Shown here: positions 1-6,486 of the stretch, piece after piece | Position numbering within the stretch: the stretch's first letter is position 1 | Layout of the letters: each line of letters starts with the position of its first letter | Source of the DNA: TMED14 sp965657195 | GTDB lineage: Bacteria; Bacteroidota; Bacteroidia; Flavobacteriales; Schleiferiaceae | NCBI GenBank assembly: GCA_965657195.1 | Contig: CBFHNK010000077.1 | Coordinates: forward strand, 1-6,617 | Direction: 5' to 3' | Length of the DNA stretch: 6,617 nucleotides | Position numbers and translations under genes: made by a program | The notes under the pieces: generated by a model | The model's database searches: none | Told to the model about the DNA's origin: nothing | Seen by the model: the letters and a program-made list of their open reading frames with translations, nothing else

Positions 1-1454
1 TTTCGGGCGGAACCGAAGTTTACATCGCCTTGTCTGAGGTACAGGTGGGTGATGTGCTCCGGATTCGGCACGGCGAGCTGGTTCCGGTGGATTCAGTGGT
101 CGTGACGGGTGAAAGCGAGGTGGATTTGTCGTTCATCACTGGTGAAGCCCAGCCGCAACGCGTCGATATTGGTTCAGATGTGGCTGCCGGAGCCAAAAAC
201 GTGGGAGGCGCCCTCGACGTTCGGGTGGTGAAGCGCCTAGACCAGAGCTATTTGACGTCTCTTTGGTCATCTGAGCACGGAATTGACCGTCCCAAGGTGG
301 CGCGCTGGATTGACCGCCTTGGTCGGATGTTCACCGGTCGAATTTTGCTGATCGCTCTGGCGGCGGCGCTATTTTGGGCATGGCACGACCCGTCCAAAGT
401 GGTGTGGATCGTCACGTCAGTACTTATCGTGGCCTGTCCCTGTGCGCTAGCCTTGGCGATTCCGTTCAGCTTAGGCCACACGATTCGGTTGATGGGACGG
501 CACGGAGCCTTTGTCAAGGCCACCGACACGCTCGAACGCCTCGCGAAGGTGGATTTTTGGGTGCTGGACAAGACGGGGACACTTACCGAGCCCGCCCAAC
601 AGTCGTGGACGGAGTCGACGCCCATCCCGTCAGCGCTGCGGCCGGTGCTTGCCGCGATGGTACGGCAGTCGGCCCACCCAGTGAGCCGCTCGCTGTGGGC
701 ACATTGGTCTTCGGTTCCGGCCGCAGAGGGTCTGCGGGTGCGCGAGTTCCTCGGTCAGGGTCTTGAGGCAGAATTCCAGGGTGGGCGGGTTCGACTGGGT
801 TCGTCCTCGTTTACGGGCGTAGCGGCGGGCGAGGTTCCGCGCGGTGTATCGTGGCGCTGGGACGGCCCGCAACCAACTGAAGGTTGGCTCAAGCCAGAAT
901 CCGTGTTCAGACCCGGCCTAGCACAAGGCCTAGGAGCTCTCAAACCCGACCGAATGGCCCTATTGACGGGCGATGAGAACCGCGAACGCACACAGCTCGA
1001 GCAGATAATGCCTCCCGGAACCGAGCTTCGATTCGCCCAGCGTCCCCACGACAAGTTGCAGTTTATTAAGGACCGCCAGTCCGAGGGGCACACCGTCGCG
1101 ATGGTCGGAGACGGCCTCAACGACGCCGGCGCCCTTGCCCAAAGCGATGTCGGCATCTCGATTGCCGAAGACGCCCTGCACTTTGCGCCGGCTTGCGACG
1201 TGCTGCTGCAAGGTTCTGCCCTTCATCACCTCGAGCGGATGCGCGAGATGGCCCGCCAAGGGATGCGTGCAGTGCGCTGGAACATCGGCCTAAGCTTGGT
1301 GTACAACGTGGTCGGACTGAGTTTTGCCGTGCAGGGGTTGCTGACTCCCCTGACGTCAGCCATCCTTATGCCCATTAGTAGCTTAAGTGTGGTCGGGCTG
1401 TCGTTTTGGATGACAGAACGGGCGGCTAAGCGGGTGTTTGGCAAGGTTGGCTGA
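1..1454 (+). CDS. ccoI: Copper-transporting P1B-type ATPase CcoI, 5'-truncated by the window edge
   Basis: This is the C-terminal part of a heavy-metal P-type ATPase. It is predicted to move Cu(I) across the inner membrane for maturation of the cbb3 oxidase CuB centre. The frame is open to the left edge (first full codon at 3), so the N-terminal metal-binding domain and first membrane helices lie outside. Visible in order are the actuator-domain TGE loop (138-146), a membrane helix carrying the CPC metal site (435-443), the phosphorylation motif DKTGTLT (Asp codon 567-569), the nucleotide-binding-domain HP motif (675-680), a TGD motif (966-974) and the hinge GDGLNDAG (1107-1130). The last two helices carry YN (1302-1307) and MPISS (1368-1382), the copper-type signature residues of this family. 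A TTG at 30 can be read as a start but lies inside the actuator domain. CcoI rather than general CopA is inferred from its place beside ccoS and ccoNO. Confidence 0.93.
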   Translation, partial: SGGTEVYIALSEVQVGDVLRIRHGELVPVDSVVVTGESEVDLSFITGEAQPQRVDIGSDVAAGAKNVGGALDVRVVKRLDQSYLTSLWSSEHGIDRPKVARWIDRLGRMFTGRILLIALAAALFWAWHDPSKVVWIVTSVLIVACPCALALAIPFSLGHTIRLMGRHGAFVKATDTLERLAKVDFWVLDKTGTLTEPAQQSWTESTPIPSALRPVLAAMVRQSAHPVSRSLWAHWSSVPAAEGLRVREFLGQGLEAEFQGGRVRLGSSSFTGVAAGEVPRGVSWRWDGPQPTEGWLKPESVFRPGLAQGLGALKPDRMALLTGDENRERTQLEQIMPPGTELRFAQRPHDKLQFIKDRQSEGHTVAMVGDGLNDAGALAQSDVGISIAEDALHFAPACDVLLQGSALHHLERMREMARQGMRAVRWNIGLSLVYNVVGLSFAVQGLLTPLTSAILMPISSLSVVGLSFWMTERAAKRVFGKVG

Positions 1455-1492
1455 GGTTGGTTGAGATTGGCAAGGTTAGCAAGATTGGCTTC
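1438..1492 (+). repeat. Degenerate GGTTGG/GATTGG repeat over the ccoI stop
   Basis: The last codons of ccoI and the following 40 bases form a G-rich, low-complexity array. The 11-mer TTGGCAAGGTT occurs at 1438-1448 and again at 1467-1477, a 29-base period. A third diverged copy, GCAAGATTGG, is at 1479-1488. GGTTGG occurs at 1445-1450 and 1455-1460 with GATTGG at 1465-1470. The array begins inside the coding sequence and runs through the TGA at 1452-1454, so the end of CcoI may have been set by slippage or duplication here. No function is established. Confidence 0.6.
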
Positions 1493-1604
1493 TGGTTTCC
1501 AGTTACTTGTGACCGCGGTGCGGCCTGGTGTTGCTCCGTTCCGAAGTCGAGATAAAAAGTAAAATCCGGTTAGTACCGAACGCGGGGTGCTGCCATTGAG
1601 CCGC

Positions 1605-1618
1605 GAACAAGGAACAAG
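1605..1618 (+). repeat. Two tandem copies of GAACAAG
   Basis: GAACAAG is repeated exactly at 1605-1611 and 1612-1618. It is followed by the weaker echoes AAACTAG and AAACG, giving a purine-rich run of about 26 bases just upstream of the FNR-like palindrome. It may be a slippage product or spacer; no binding protein is known to match. Confidence 0.5.
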
Positions 1619-1636
1619 AAACTAGAAACGACTGAA

Positions 1637-1650
1637 CTGACAATTGTCAT
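1637..1650. promoter_or_regulatory. Probable FNR/FixK-type operator upstream of ccoS
   Basis: CTGAC-AATT-GTCAT contains the perfect 12-base palindrome TGACAATTGTCA (1638-1649). It has the half-site layout of CRP/FNR-family boxes (TTGAC/T, four bases, A/GTCAA), matching the inner TGA-N6-TCA core but not the outermost bases. Its centre, 1643.5, is 61 bases before the ccoS start. It is also about 41.5 bases before a start site near 1685 predicted from the -7-like box at 1673-1680, which is the class II activator position. FNR or FixK control of cbb3 oxidase operons is well known in other bacteria. Assignment here is by pattern and context only. Confidence 0.5.
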
Positions 1651-1672
1651 AGTTCGGGTGACGTCGCCCTCG

Positions 1673-1680
1673 GAATTTTG
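1673..1680 (+). promoter_or_regulatory. Possible Bacteroidota-type -7 element for the ccoS operon
   Basis: GAATTTTG matches five of the six fixed bases of the Bacteroidota -7 consensus TAnnTTTG; only the first T is missing. No good -33 TTG lies at the usual 19-21 base spacing; the nearest TTG (1644-1646) is inside the palindrome. A weak -33 region would fit an activator-dependent promoter. A transcript from about 1685 would have a leader of some 20 bases. TATACCTG (1693-1700) is a weaker alternative. Confidence 0.4.
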
Positions 1681-1704
1681 ATGCCGTACCCATATACCTG
1701 ACGA

Positions 1705-1890
1705 ATGAGCGCGTTCTACCTGATGATTCCCGTGAGCCTTTTGCTGGCAGGCCTATTTCTGCTTGGCTTTTTGCGTTCGGTGTCCGCAGGTCAGTACGAC
1801 GACACCACCTCTCCGGCCGTCCGTGCCCTTGAGGACGGTACGACGGCGCCTACGGCCAGTACAGAACCAAAATCAACCCCCAATCCATGA
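1705..1890 (+). CDS. ccoS: cbb3 oxidase assembly protein CcoS
   Basis: This 61-residue membrane protein belongs to the CcoS (FixS) family, which is needed for cofactor insertion, including copper and haem, into the cbb3 catalytic subunit. One hydrophobic helix (about residues 4-23) is followed by the family motif GQYDD (29-33) and a short A-V-R-A-L-E-D segment like the family's usual end. A Thr/Pro/Ser-rich tail (about 45-61) then extends past the conserved core and looks unstructured. ATG 1705 is the only reasonable start, since an in-frame TGA lies at 1699-1701. No Shine-Dalgarno sequence is visible, as is usual in Bacteroidota. The stop overlaps the next start as ATGA (1887-1890), which suggests translational coupling with ccoNO. 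Confidence 0.93.
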   Translation: MSAFYLMIPVSLLLAGLFLLGFLRSVSAGQYDDTTSPAVRALEDGTTAPTASTEPKSTPNP

Positions 1891-4061
1891 GCCAAGAACT
1901 CGAAACGTTTAACTACGACAACCGGACGACGCGCAACTTTTTGCTCGCCACGGTTTTGTGGGGCCTGATCGGCCTCTTGGTCGGATTGACCATCGCGCTG
2001 CAGTTGGTGTTTCCGGCACTGAACGCCGACACCTCGTGGCTGACGTTTGGTCGCCTACGGGCTCTGCACACCAACGGAGCCATTTTTGCCTTCGCCGGCA
2101 ACGCCATCTTTACGGGGGTGTACTACTCGCTGCAGCGCCTGCTCAAGACGCGTATGGCGAGCGACCTCTTGTCCAAAATTCACTTTTGGGGCTGGCAGTT
2201 GGTCATTGTGTCGGCGGTGGTCACGCTTCCGCTGGGGTACACGTCGACCAAAGAGTACGCGGAACTTGAATGGCCCATCGACATTTTGATCACACTCGTA
2301 TGGGTCGTGTTCGGGGTGAATATGATTTGGACCATCCTCAAGCGCCGCGAACGCCACCTGTACGTGGCAATTTGGTTCTACATCGCGACGTTTGTGACAG
2401 TTGCGGTGCTGCATATTTTCAACAACTTGGCCATTCCGGTCAACTTTTTGAAGTCGTACAGCGTCTACGCAGGAGTCCAGGACGCCTTGGTGCAGTGGTG
2501 GTACGGCCACAACGCGGTCGCCTTCTTTTTGACTACGCCGTTTTTGGGCCTGATGTACTACTTCATGCCGCGCGCGGCAGAGCGTCCGGTGTATTCGTAC
2601 CGCCTGTCGATTATTCACTTTTGGGCGCTGATTTTCATCTACATCTGGGCGGGTCCGCACCACCTTTTGTACACCGCCTTGCCAGATTGGGCGCAGAACC
2701 TCGGAACCGTGTTCTCGATCATGCTGATCGCTCCGTCGTGGGGCGGCATGATCAACGGCCTACTCACTTTGCGCGGAGCCTGGGACCGCGTGCGCGATTC
2801 CGCCGTCCTCAAGTTTTTTGTCGTGGGGGTTTCGGCCTACGGGATGGCCACGTTTGAGGGTCCGCTGCTGTCGACCAAGTGGTTGAACGGAATTGCCCAC
2901 TACACCGACTGGATTCCGGCCCACGTGCACGTCGGAACCTTGGGATGGAACGGGTTCATGACCTTCGGAATGATTTATTGGCTGATTCCGCGCATGTGGA
3001 AGAACGGCGCCTACTCTGAAAAGATGGCCAACTGGCACTTCTGGCTAGGCACTACCGGATTGATTTTCTGGGCCTTGCCGATGTACGTGGCGGGATTCAC
3101 CCAGAGCTTGATGTGGAAGGAATTTTCGCCCGAAGGCACGCTGGTGTACGGCAACTTCCTTGAGACGGTGACGCAAATAATCCCGATGTACGCGCTGCGC
3201 GCCTTTGGCGGAACCCTGTACATCTCTGGAATTGTCGTGATGATTTTCAACATCTTCAAGACCGCGATAAAGGGCGACCTGATCGCGAACGAGGAGGCTC
3301 AGGCACCGGCCCTGGTTCCGCACAGCAAGCACAGTGGCGAGCACTGGCACCGCTGGATTGAGCGCAAGCCCGTGCAATTGGTGATTTGGTCAACGGTCGT
3401 GATTGCGATTGGCGGAATCATTGAAATCGTACCCACACTGATGGTAAAGAGTAACATTCCGACCATCAGCACGGTAAAGCCCTATACCCCACTTGAGCTC
3501 GAAGGACGCGATTTGTACATGCGCGAGGCCTGCAACGCGTGCCACAGCCAGATGATCCGCCCGTTTGCCTCTGAAGTGCTGCGCTACGACCCCGTCGATA
3601 AGTTGCCGTCTCAGGGTGGCGAGTTTGTGTACGACCATCCATTCTTGTGGGGTTCAAAGCGCACCGGGCCGGACTTGCACCGCGAAGGCGGCAAGTACCC
3701 CAACAGCTGGCACTACAACCACATGTGGGATCCGACGTCGATGTCTCCGGGCTCAATTATGCCACGGTATCCGTGGATGTTTAGCGCCGACGGCAACGAC
3801 GCGACCCTCGACACTGCGTACACGGCCAAAAAGATGAAGGTGCTTCAAGGTTTGGGCGTGCCCTACACCGACGACGAGATCGCCCAGGCCGACAGACTGC
3901 GCTACGCCCAGGCCGTGGCCATCGCCGCCGACCTCAATGCCGACCCCACGATCAAGGTGGATCCGAACGAAGAGATCGTCGCACTGATCGCCTACCTGCA
4001 GCGACTCGGAACCGACATCAAAAAGGCCCCCAAAGAAGAACTTGAAGCCCTAATGAAGTAA
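1887..4061 (+). CDS. ccoNO: Fused cbb3 oxidase subunits I and II (CcoN-CcoO)
   Basis: This 724-residue protein joins the catalytic subunit and a membrane-anchored cytochrome c subunit. The CcoN part (about 1-465) has some twelve membrane helices. H61 (in LHTN) and one of the histidines in AHVHVG (H346, H348) fit as low-spin haem b ligands, with the other serving haem b3. H208, H258 and H259 fit as CuB ligands. Y252 lies six residues before the HH pair, where this family has its His-linked tyrosine. E324 in FEGP is the conserved family glutamate. A linker (about 465-495) leads to a helix (about 497-517) and then the CcoO domain, with one haem c motif CNACH (549-553) and a probable axial Met in MPRYP (M625). 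The family ending LIAYLQRLGT (700-709) is present. There is no stop or frameshift at the junction. Electrons should pass from CcoP to the CcoO haem and then to the O2-reducing centre. Confidence 0.97.
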   Translation: MSQELETFNYDNRTTRNFLLATVLWGLIGLLVGLTIALQLVFPALNADTSWLTFGRLRALHTNGAIFAFAGNAIFTGVYYSLQRLLKTRMASDLLSKIHFWGWQLVIVSAVVTLPLGYTSTKEYAELEWPIDILITLVWVVFGVNMIWTILKRRERHLYVAIWFYIATFVTVAVLHIFNNLAIPVNFLKSYSVYAGVQDALVQWWYGHNAVAFFLTTPFLGLMYYFMPRAAERPVYSYRLSIIHFWALIFIYIWAGPHHLLYTALPDWAQNLGTVFSIMLIAPSWGGMINGLLTLRGAWDRVRDSAVLKFFVVGVSAYGMATFEGPLLSTKWLNGIAHYTDWIPAHVHVGTLGWNGFMTFGMIYWLIPRMWKNGAYSEKMANWHFWLGTTGLIFWALPMYVAGFTQSLMWKEFSPEGTLVYGNFLETVTQIIPMYALRAFGGTLYISGIVVMIFNIFKTAIKGDLIANEEAQAPALVPHSKHSGEHWHRWIERKPVQLVIWSTVVIAIGGIIEIVPTLMVKSNIPTISTVKPYTPLELEGRDLYMREACNACHSQMIRPFASEVLRYDPVDKLPSQGGEFVYDHPFLWGSKRTGPDLHREGGKYPNSWHYNHMWDPTSMSPGSIMPRYPWMFSADGNDATLDTAYTAKKMKVLQGLGVPYTDDEIAQADRLRYAQAVAIAADLNADPTIKVDPNEEIVALIAYLQRLGTDIKKAPKEELEALMK

Positions 4062-4064
4062 GCC

Positions 4065-4265
4065 ATGGGACGAATGCTGAAATTCTTTGCCGACGTTCAG
4101 GGTGCCTCGTGGTACCCCATCACCGCCCTGTTCGTCTTTCTCGTCTTTTTTGTGGGCGTAACCTGGTACGCGCTGCGACTCCGCCGCAGTGATGTAGAGG
4201 GCTGGAGCGCCCTGCCTCTTGAATCTAACGACTTAAAATCTGCCGACGACCATGACCGCCAATGA
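4065..4265 (+). CDS. ccoQ: Small cbb3 oxidase subunit CcoQ
   Basis: This 66-residue protein has one clear membrane helix (about 19-38) followed by a basic RLRR stretch, a PLE motif and a charged tail. It matches CcoQ/FixQ in size, topology and place between ccoO and ccoP; CcoQ is a non-haem subunit that helps stabilise the oxidase. Sequence conservation in this family is weak, so position carries much of the call. The start may be ATG 4065, three bases after the ccoNO stop, or ATG 4074, which would give an MLKFF beginning more like relatives. The 3' end overlaps ccoP by 14 bases. Confidence 0.82.
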   Translation: MGRMLKFFADVQGASWYPITALFVFLVFFVGVTWYALRLRRSDVEGWSALPLESNDLKSADDHDRQ

Positions 4266-5091
4266 ACTGCTTCGCTGGGTGTTTGACCCAGTCCACATGC
4301 TCGCCATTCTGACGCTTCTCTTGGCCCTGTTCACGGCCTACTCGGTGCTTCAGACCATTAACCTCCTCAAGGTCAAACTCGGAATCAAAGAAGCCCCAAA
4401 GCCTTCTACCGCGACAACGTCGTGGTTCAATTGGAACACCGAAAACAAGGCGCTGTGGGCGTCGGTTCCGGTCGAGCAAGAGCGCGACATTATGCTCGAC
4501 CACGACTACGACGGGATTAAGGAGCTCGACAACAAGCTCCCGCCATGGTGGGTTTGGGGCTTCTACTTGACCATTGCCTGGGGCATCGGGTACCTCGTGT
4601 ACTTTCAAGTGATGTCGGGTCCGCGCCAGGTCGACGAGTTTAACGCCGACATGGCCGAAAAGGCCGCTATTAAAGCGGAATATTTAGCTGCCAACGCGAT
4701 GTCGGTGGACGAAAATTCGGTCACGTTGCTGACCGACGAAGCGGCGCTTGGAGCCGGAAAGAAGATCTTTTTGGACAACTGTGCCTCGTGCCACGCGGCT
4801 GACGGAGGTGGTCTCGTCGGGCCCAACTTCACCGATGCCTATTGGATCCACGGGGGTGGAATCGCCGATGTCTTTGGAGTCATCAAGTACGGCGTGCTCG
4901 AAAAAGGTATGATTTCATGGCAAGAGAGCTTGAATCCAATGCAGATGCAGCAGGTGGCGAGCTATGTGCTGTCGCTTCAGGGGACAACGCCCGCTGCGCC
5001 CAAAGAGCCGCAAGGAAGTTTGTGGACTGCGCCTGAGGTCACTGATACGGTGGCAGTGGGTAGCGAGGTGGTTACCGCCACAGCGAACTAG
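4252..5091 (+). CDS. ccoP: cbb3 oxidase subunit III (CcoP), single haem c
   Basis: This 279-residue cytochrome c subunit receives electrons from soluble or membrane donors and passes them to the CcoO haem. A first helix (about 16-38) is followed by a soluble loop with the CcoP N-terminal domain signature YDGIKELDN and LPPWW (86-100). A second helix comes next (about 101-121). One cytochrome c domain follows, with CASCH (177-181), a GPNF segment (190-193) and a probable axial Met in KGM (M220). Only one CXXCH is present, whereas proteobacterial CcoP usually has two. The last 35 residues or so are Thr/Ala/Pro/Val-rich, without a recognisable domain. ATG 4252 lies inside the end of ccoQ, in another frame, and gives a normal N-terminus. 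The gene ends three bases before ccoG. Confidence 0.95.
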   Translation: MTANELLRWVFDPVHMLAILTLLLALFTAYSVLQTINLLKVKLGIKEAPKPSTATTSWFNWNTENKALWASVPVEQERDIMLDHDYDGIKELDNKLPPWWVWGFYLTIAWGIGYLVYFQVMSGPRQVDEFNADMAEKAAIKAEYLAANAMSVDENSVTLLTDEAALGAGKKIFLDNCASCHAADGGGLVGPNFTDAYWIHGGGIADVFGVIKYGVLEKGMISWQESLNPMQMQQVASYVLSLQGTTPAAPKEPQGSLWTAPEVTDTVAVGSEVVTATAN

Positions 5092-5094
5092 GCC

Positions 5095-6486
5095 ATGGCT
5101 GAAGAGTTCCGCGACGCAATTTTCACGGTGGATGCGGACGGCAAACGCCGCTACGTCCACCCCAAGCGGGTGGTCAAAGGGCGCTTTGTCACTCCCCGCC
5201 GCATCACGGCCTATGCCTTGATCGCGTGGCTCTTTATCATGCCCTGGCTTCGGGTGAACGGCCTGCCGTTCATTCAGTTGGACGTGCTGCACCGCCGGTT
5301 CATTTTGCTCGGGCAGGTGTTTTGGCCCCAGGACTTTCACCTTTTAGTGCTCACGATGATTCTCGGGGTGCTGTCGGTAGCCCTGTTTACCGTGGCCTAC
5401 GGACGCCTCTTCTGCGGTTGGGTTTGCCCCCAAACCATTTTTATGGAGCACGTTTTTCGGCAAATTGAGTACTGGATTGACGGCGACCGCAACGCACAGA
5501 TCCGTCTGCGCAATAGTCCATGGACGTGGGAGAAAATCGGCAAGCGCGTCGCGAAGAACGCCCTCTTTTTAGCCGTGAGTTTTGTGATTGCCAACACGTT
5601 TTTGCAGTACCTCATCGGCACGGACGCCTGGGTCGGATTGCTCACCGACGGTCCTTCAAGCCACTTGAGCGGGTTTATCGGTATTTGGATTTTTACCGGG
5701 GTATTCTTTTTTGTGTTTTCGTGGTTTCGCGAGCAAGTTTGCCTCATTGTGTGCCCCTACGGCCGCCTGCAGGGCGTACTCTTGGACAAAAATTCGCTGG
5801 TCATTGCCTACGACCGAATTCGCGGCGAAATCCGCAGCCGCTTTCGCAAAGGCGAAGACCGCGCCGCCGAAGGCAAAGGCGACTGCGTGGACTGCGGTCT
5901 CTGCGTGCAAGTCTGCCCCACGGGCATCGACATCCGCCACGGAACCCAGTTGGAGTGCATCAGCTGCACGGCGTGCATTGACGTCTGCGATTCGGTGATG
6001 GACCAAACGGGGCAGGACCGCGGGCTCATTCGCTACGCATCAGAGAACGAGATCACTTCGCGCGAACCTTGGAAGATCACACCGCGCATGAAAGCCTACG
6101 GCATCATCGTGGGCGCCGTGACACTGCTGTGGTTTACCCTGCTTCTCTTTCGAGCCCCTGTCGAAGCCACCATTCTGCGCGCCCCGGGCCTGATGTTTCA
6201 GGACCGCGGTACCGAGCTTTCCAACGTGTACACGTTTAAAGTGATTAATAAAACGCCCAAAGACGCGGTACTCGAACTCCGCCTTGCGAGCCCTGAAGGC
6301 GGAAGGCTTGAAACTGTAGGATCCACACAGTACACGATGCCCACGCAAGGACTTGCCAAGGGTTCACTGCTCGTATACCTGCCCAAAGAAGTGGTTACTG
6401 GCTCAGAAACCACCCTCAAAATTGAAGTTTGGGTGAACGGGCAGGTCGCCGACGTAGTCACCACTCAATTTTACGGTCCGCGCTAA
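5095..6486 (+). CDS. ccoG: Cupric reductase and assembly factor CcoG (FixG/RdxA family)
   Basis: This 463-residue iron-sulfur membrane protein belongs to the family shown to reduce Cu(II) to Cu(I) during cbb3 assembly. Helices lie at about 37-55, 84-103, 155-175, 192-212 and 335-353. Membrane-side cysteine pairs are in CGWVCPQ (C107, C111) and CLIVCPYG (C216, C220). The loop between helices four and five carries two 4Fe-4S motifs: C264/C267/C270/C274, followed by Pro, and C288/C291/C294/C298, followed by Asp. The C-terminal part (about 355-463) is a beta-rich, Ig-like accessory domain typical of FixG. Length and all motifs are normal, so the gene looks intact. It starts three bases after ccoP, and its TAA overlaps the next ATG as TAATG. 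Confidence 0.96.
   Translation: MAEEFRDAIFTVDADGKRRYVHPKRVVKGRFVTPRRITAYALIAWLFIMPWLRVNGLPFIQLDVLHRRFILLGQVFWPQDFHLLVLTMILGVLSVALFTVAYGRLFCGWVCPQTIFMEHVFRQIEYWIDGDRNAQIRLRNSPWTWEKIGKRVAKNALFLAVSFVIANTFLQYLIGTDAWVGLLTDGPSSHLSGFIGIWIFTGVFFFVFSWFREQVCLIVCPYGRLQGVLLDKNSLVIAYDRIRGEIRSRFRKGEDRAAEGKGDCVDCGLCVQVCPTGIDIRHGTQLECISCTACIDVCDSVMDQTGQDRGLIRYASENEITSREPWKITPRMKAYGIIVGAVTLLWFTLLLFRAPVEATILRAPGLMFQDRGTELSNVYTFKVINKTPKDAVLELRLASPEGGRLETVGSTQYTMPTQGLAKGSLLVYLPKEVVTGSETTLKIEVWVNGQVADVVTTQFYGPR

Larger units (their letters stand above)
1455..1704. other. Intergenic region between ccoI and ccoS
   Basis: These 250 bases hold no convincing gene. From left to right they contain the tail of the G-rich repeat (to 1492), a short palindrome ACCGCGGT (1512-1519), an A-rich stretch around 1551-1565, a 4-base-stem hairpin CGGT-TAGT-ACCG around 1567-1578, a 7-base tandem repeat (1605-1618), the FNR-like palindrome (1638-1649), a second imperfect palindrome (1656-1669) and a -7-like box (1673-1680). 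No strong hairpin followed by a T-run was found after ccoI, so read-through from ccoI into the oxidase genes is possible. Confidence 0.7.

Noticed and set aside
913..934. Short inverted repeat CCTAG/CTAGG and direct repeat GGCCTA inside ccoI
   Set aside because: The stem is only five bases, lies mid-gene in the nucleotide-binding region and has no T-run, so it is probably chance.
30..1454. TTG at 30 as the true start of the ATPase gene
   Set aside because: The frame is open through the left edge, and the residues before it (S-G-G-T-E-V-Y-I-A) continue the actuator domain. The start would fall inside a conserved domain, so the gene is cut by the window edge.
1512..1519. ACCGCGGT palindrome as a ccoI terminator
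   Set aside because: It is self-complementary with no loop and no following T-run, so it does not form an intrinsic terminator.
2055..2663. 202-codon open frame on the - strand within ccoNO
   Set aside because: It lies wholly opposite a strongly conserved gene, has an Arg/His/Gln-rich composition and shows no domain. Long open antisense frames are expected in G+C-rich coding DNA.
2270..2857. 195-codon open frame on the + strand in another frame of ccoNO
   Set aside because: It overlaps the conserved CcoN helices and ligands completely, and its composition looks like out-of-frame translation.
4225..4608. 127-codon open frame on the - strand over the start of ccoP
   Set aside because: It is a shadow of ccoP with no recognisable motif and no intergenic space for its own promoter.
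5520..5981. 153-codon open frame on the + strand inside ccoG
   Set aside because: ccoG is intact, with all cysteine motifs, in the other frame; this one is rich in Arg and Pro without motifs.
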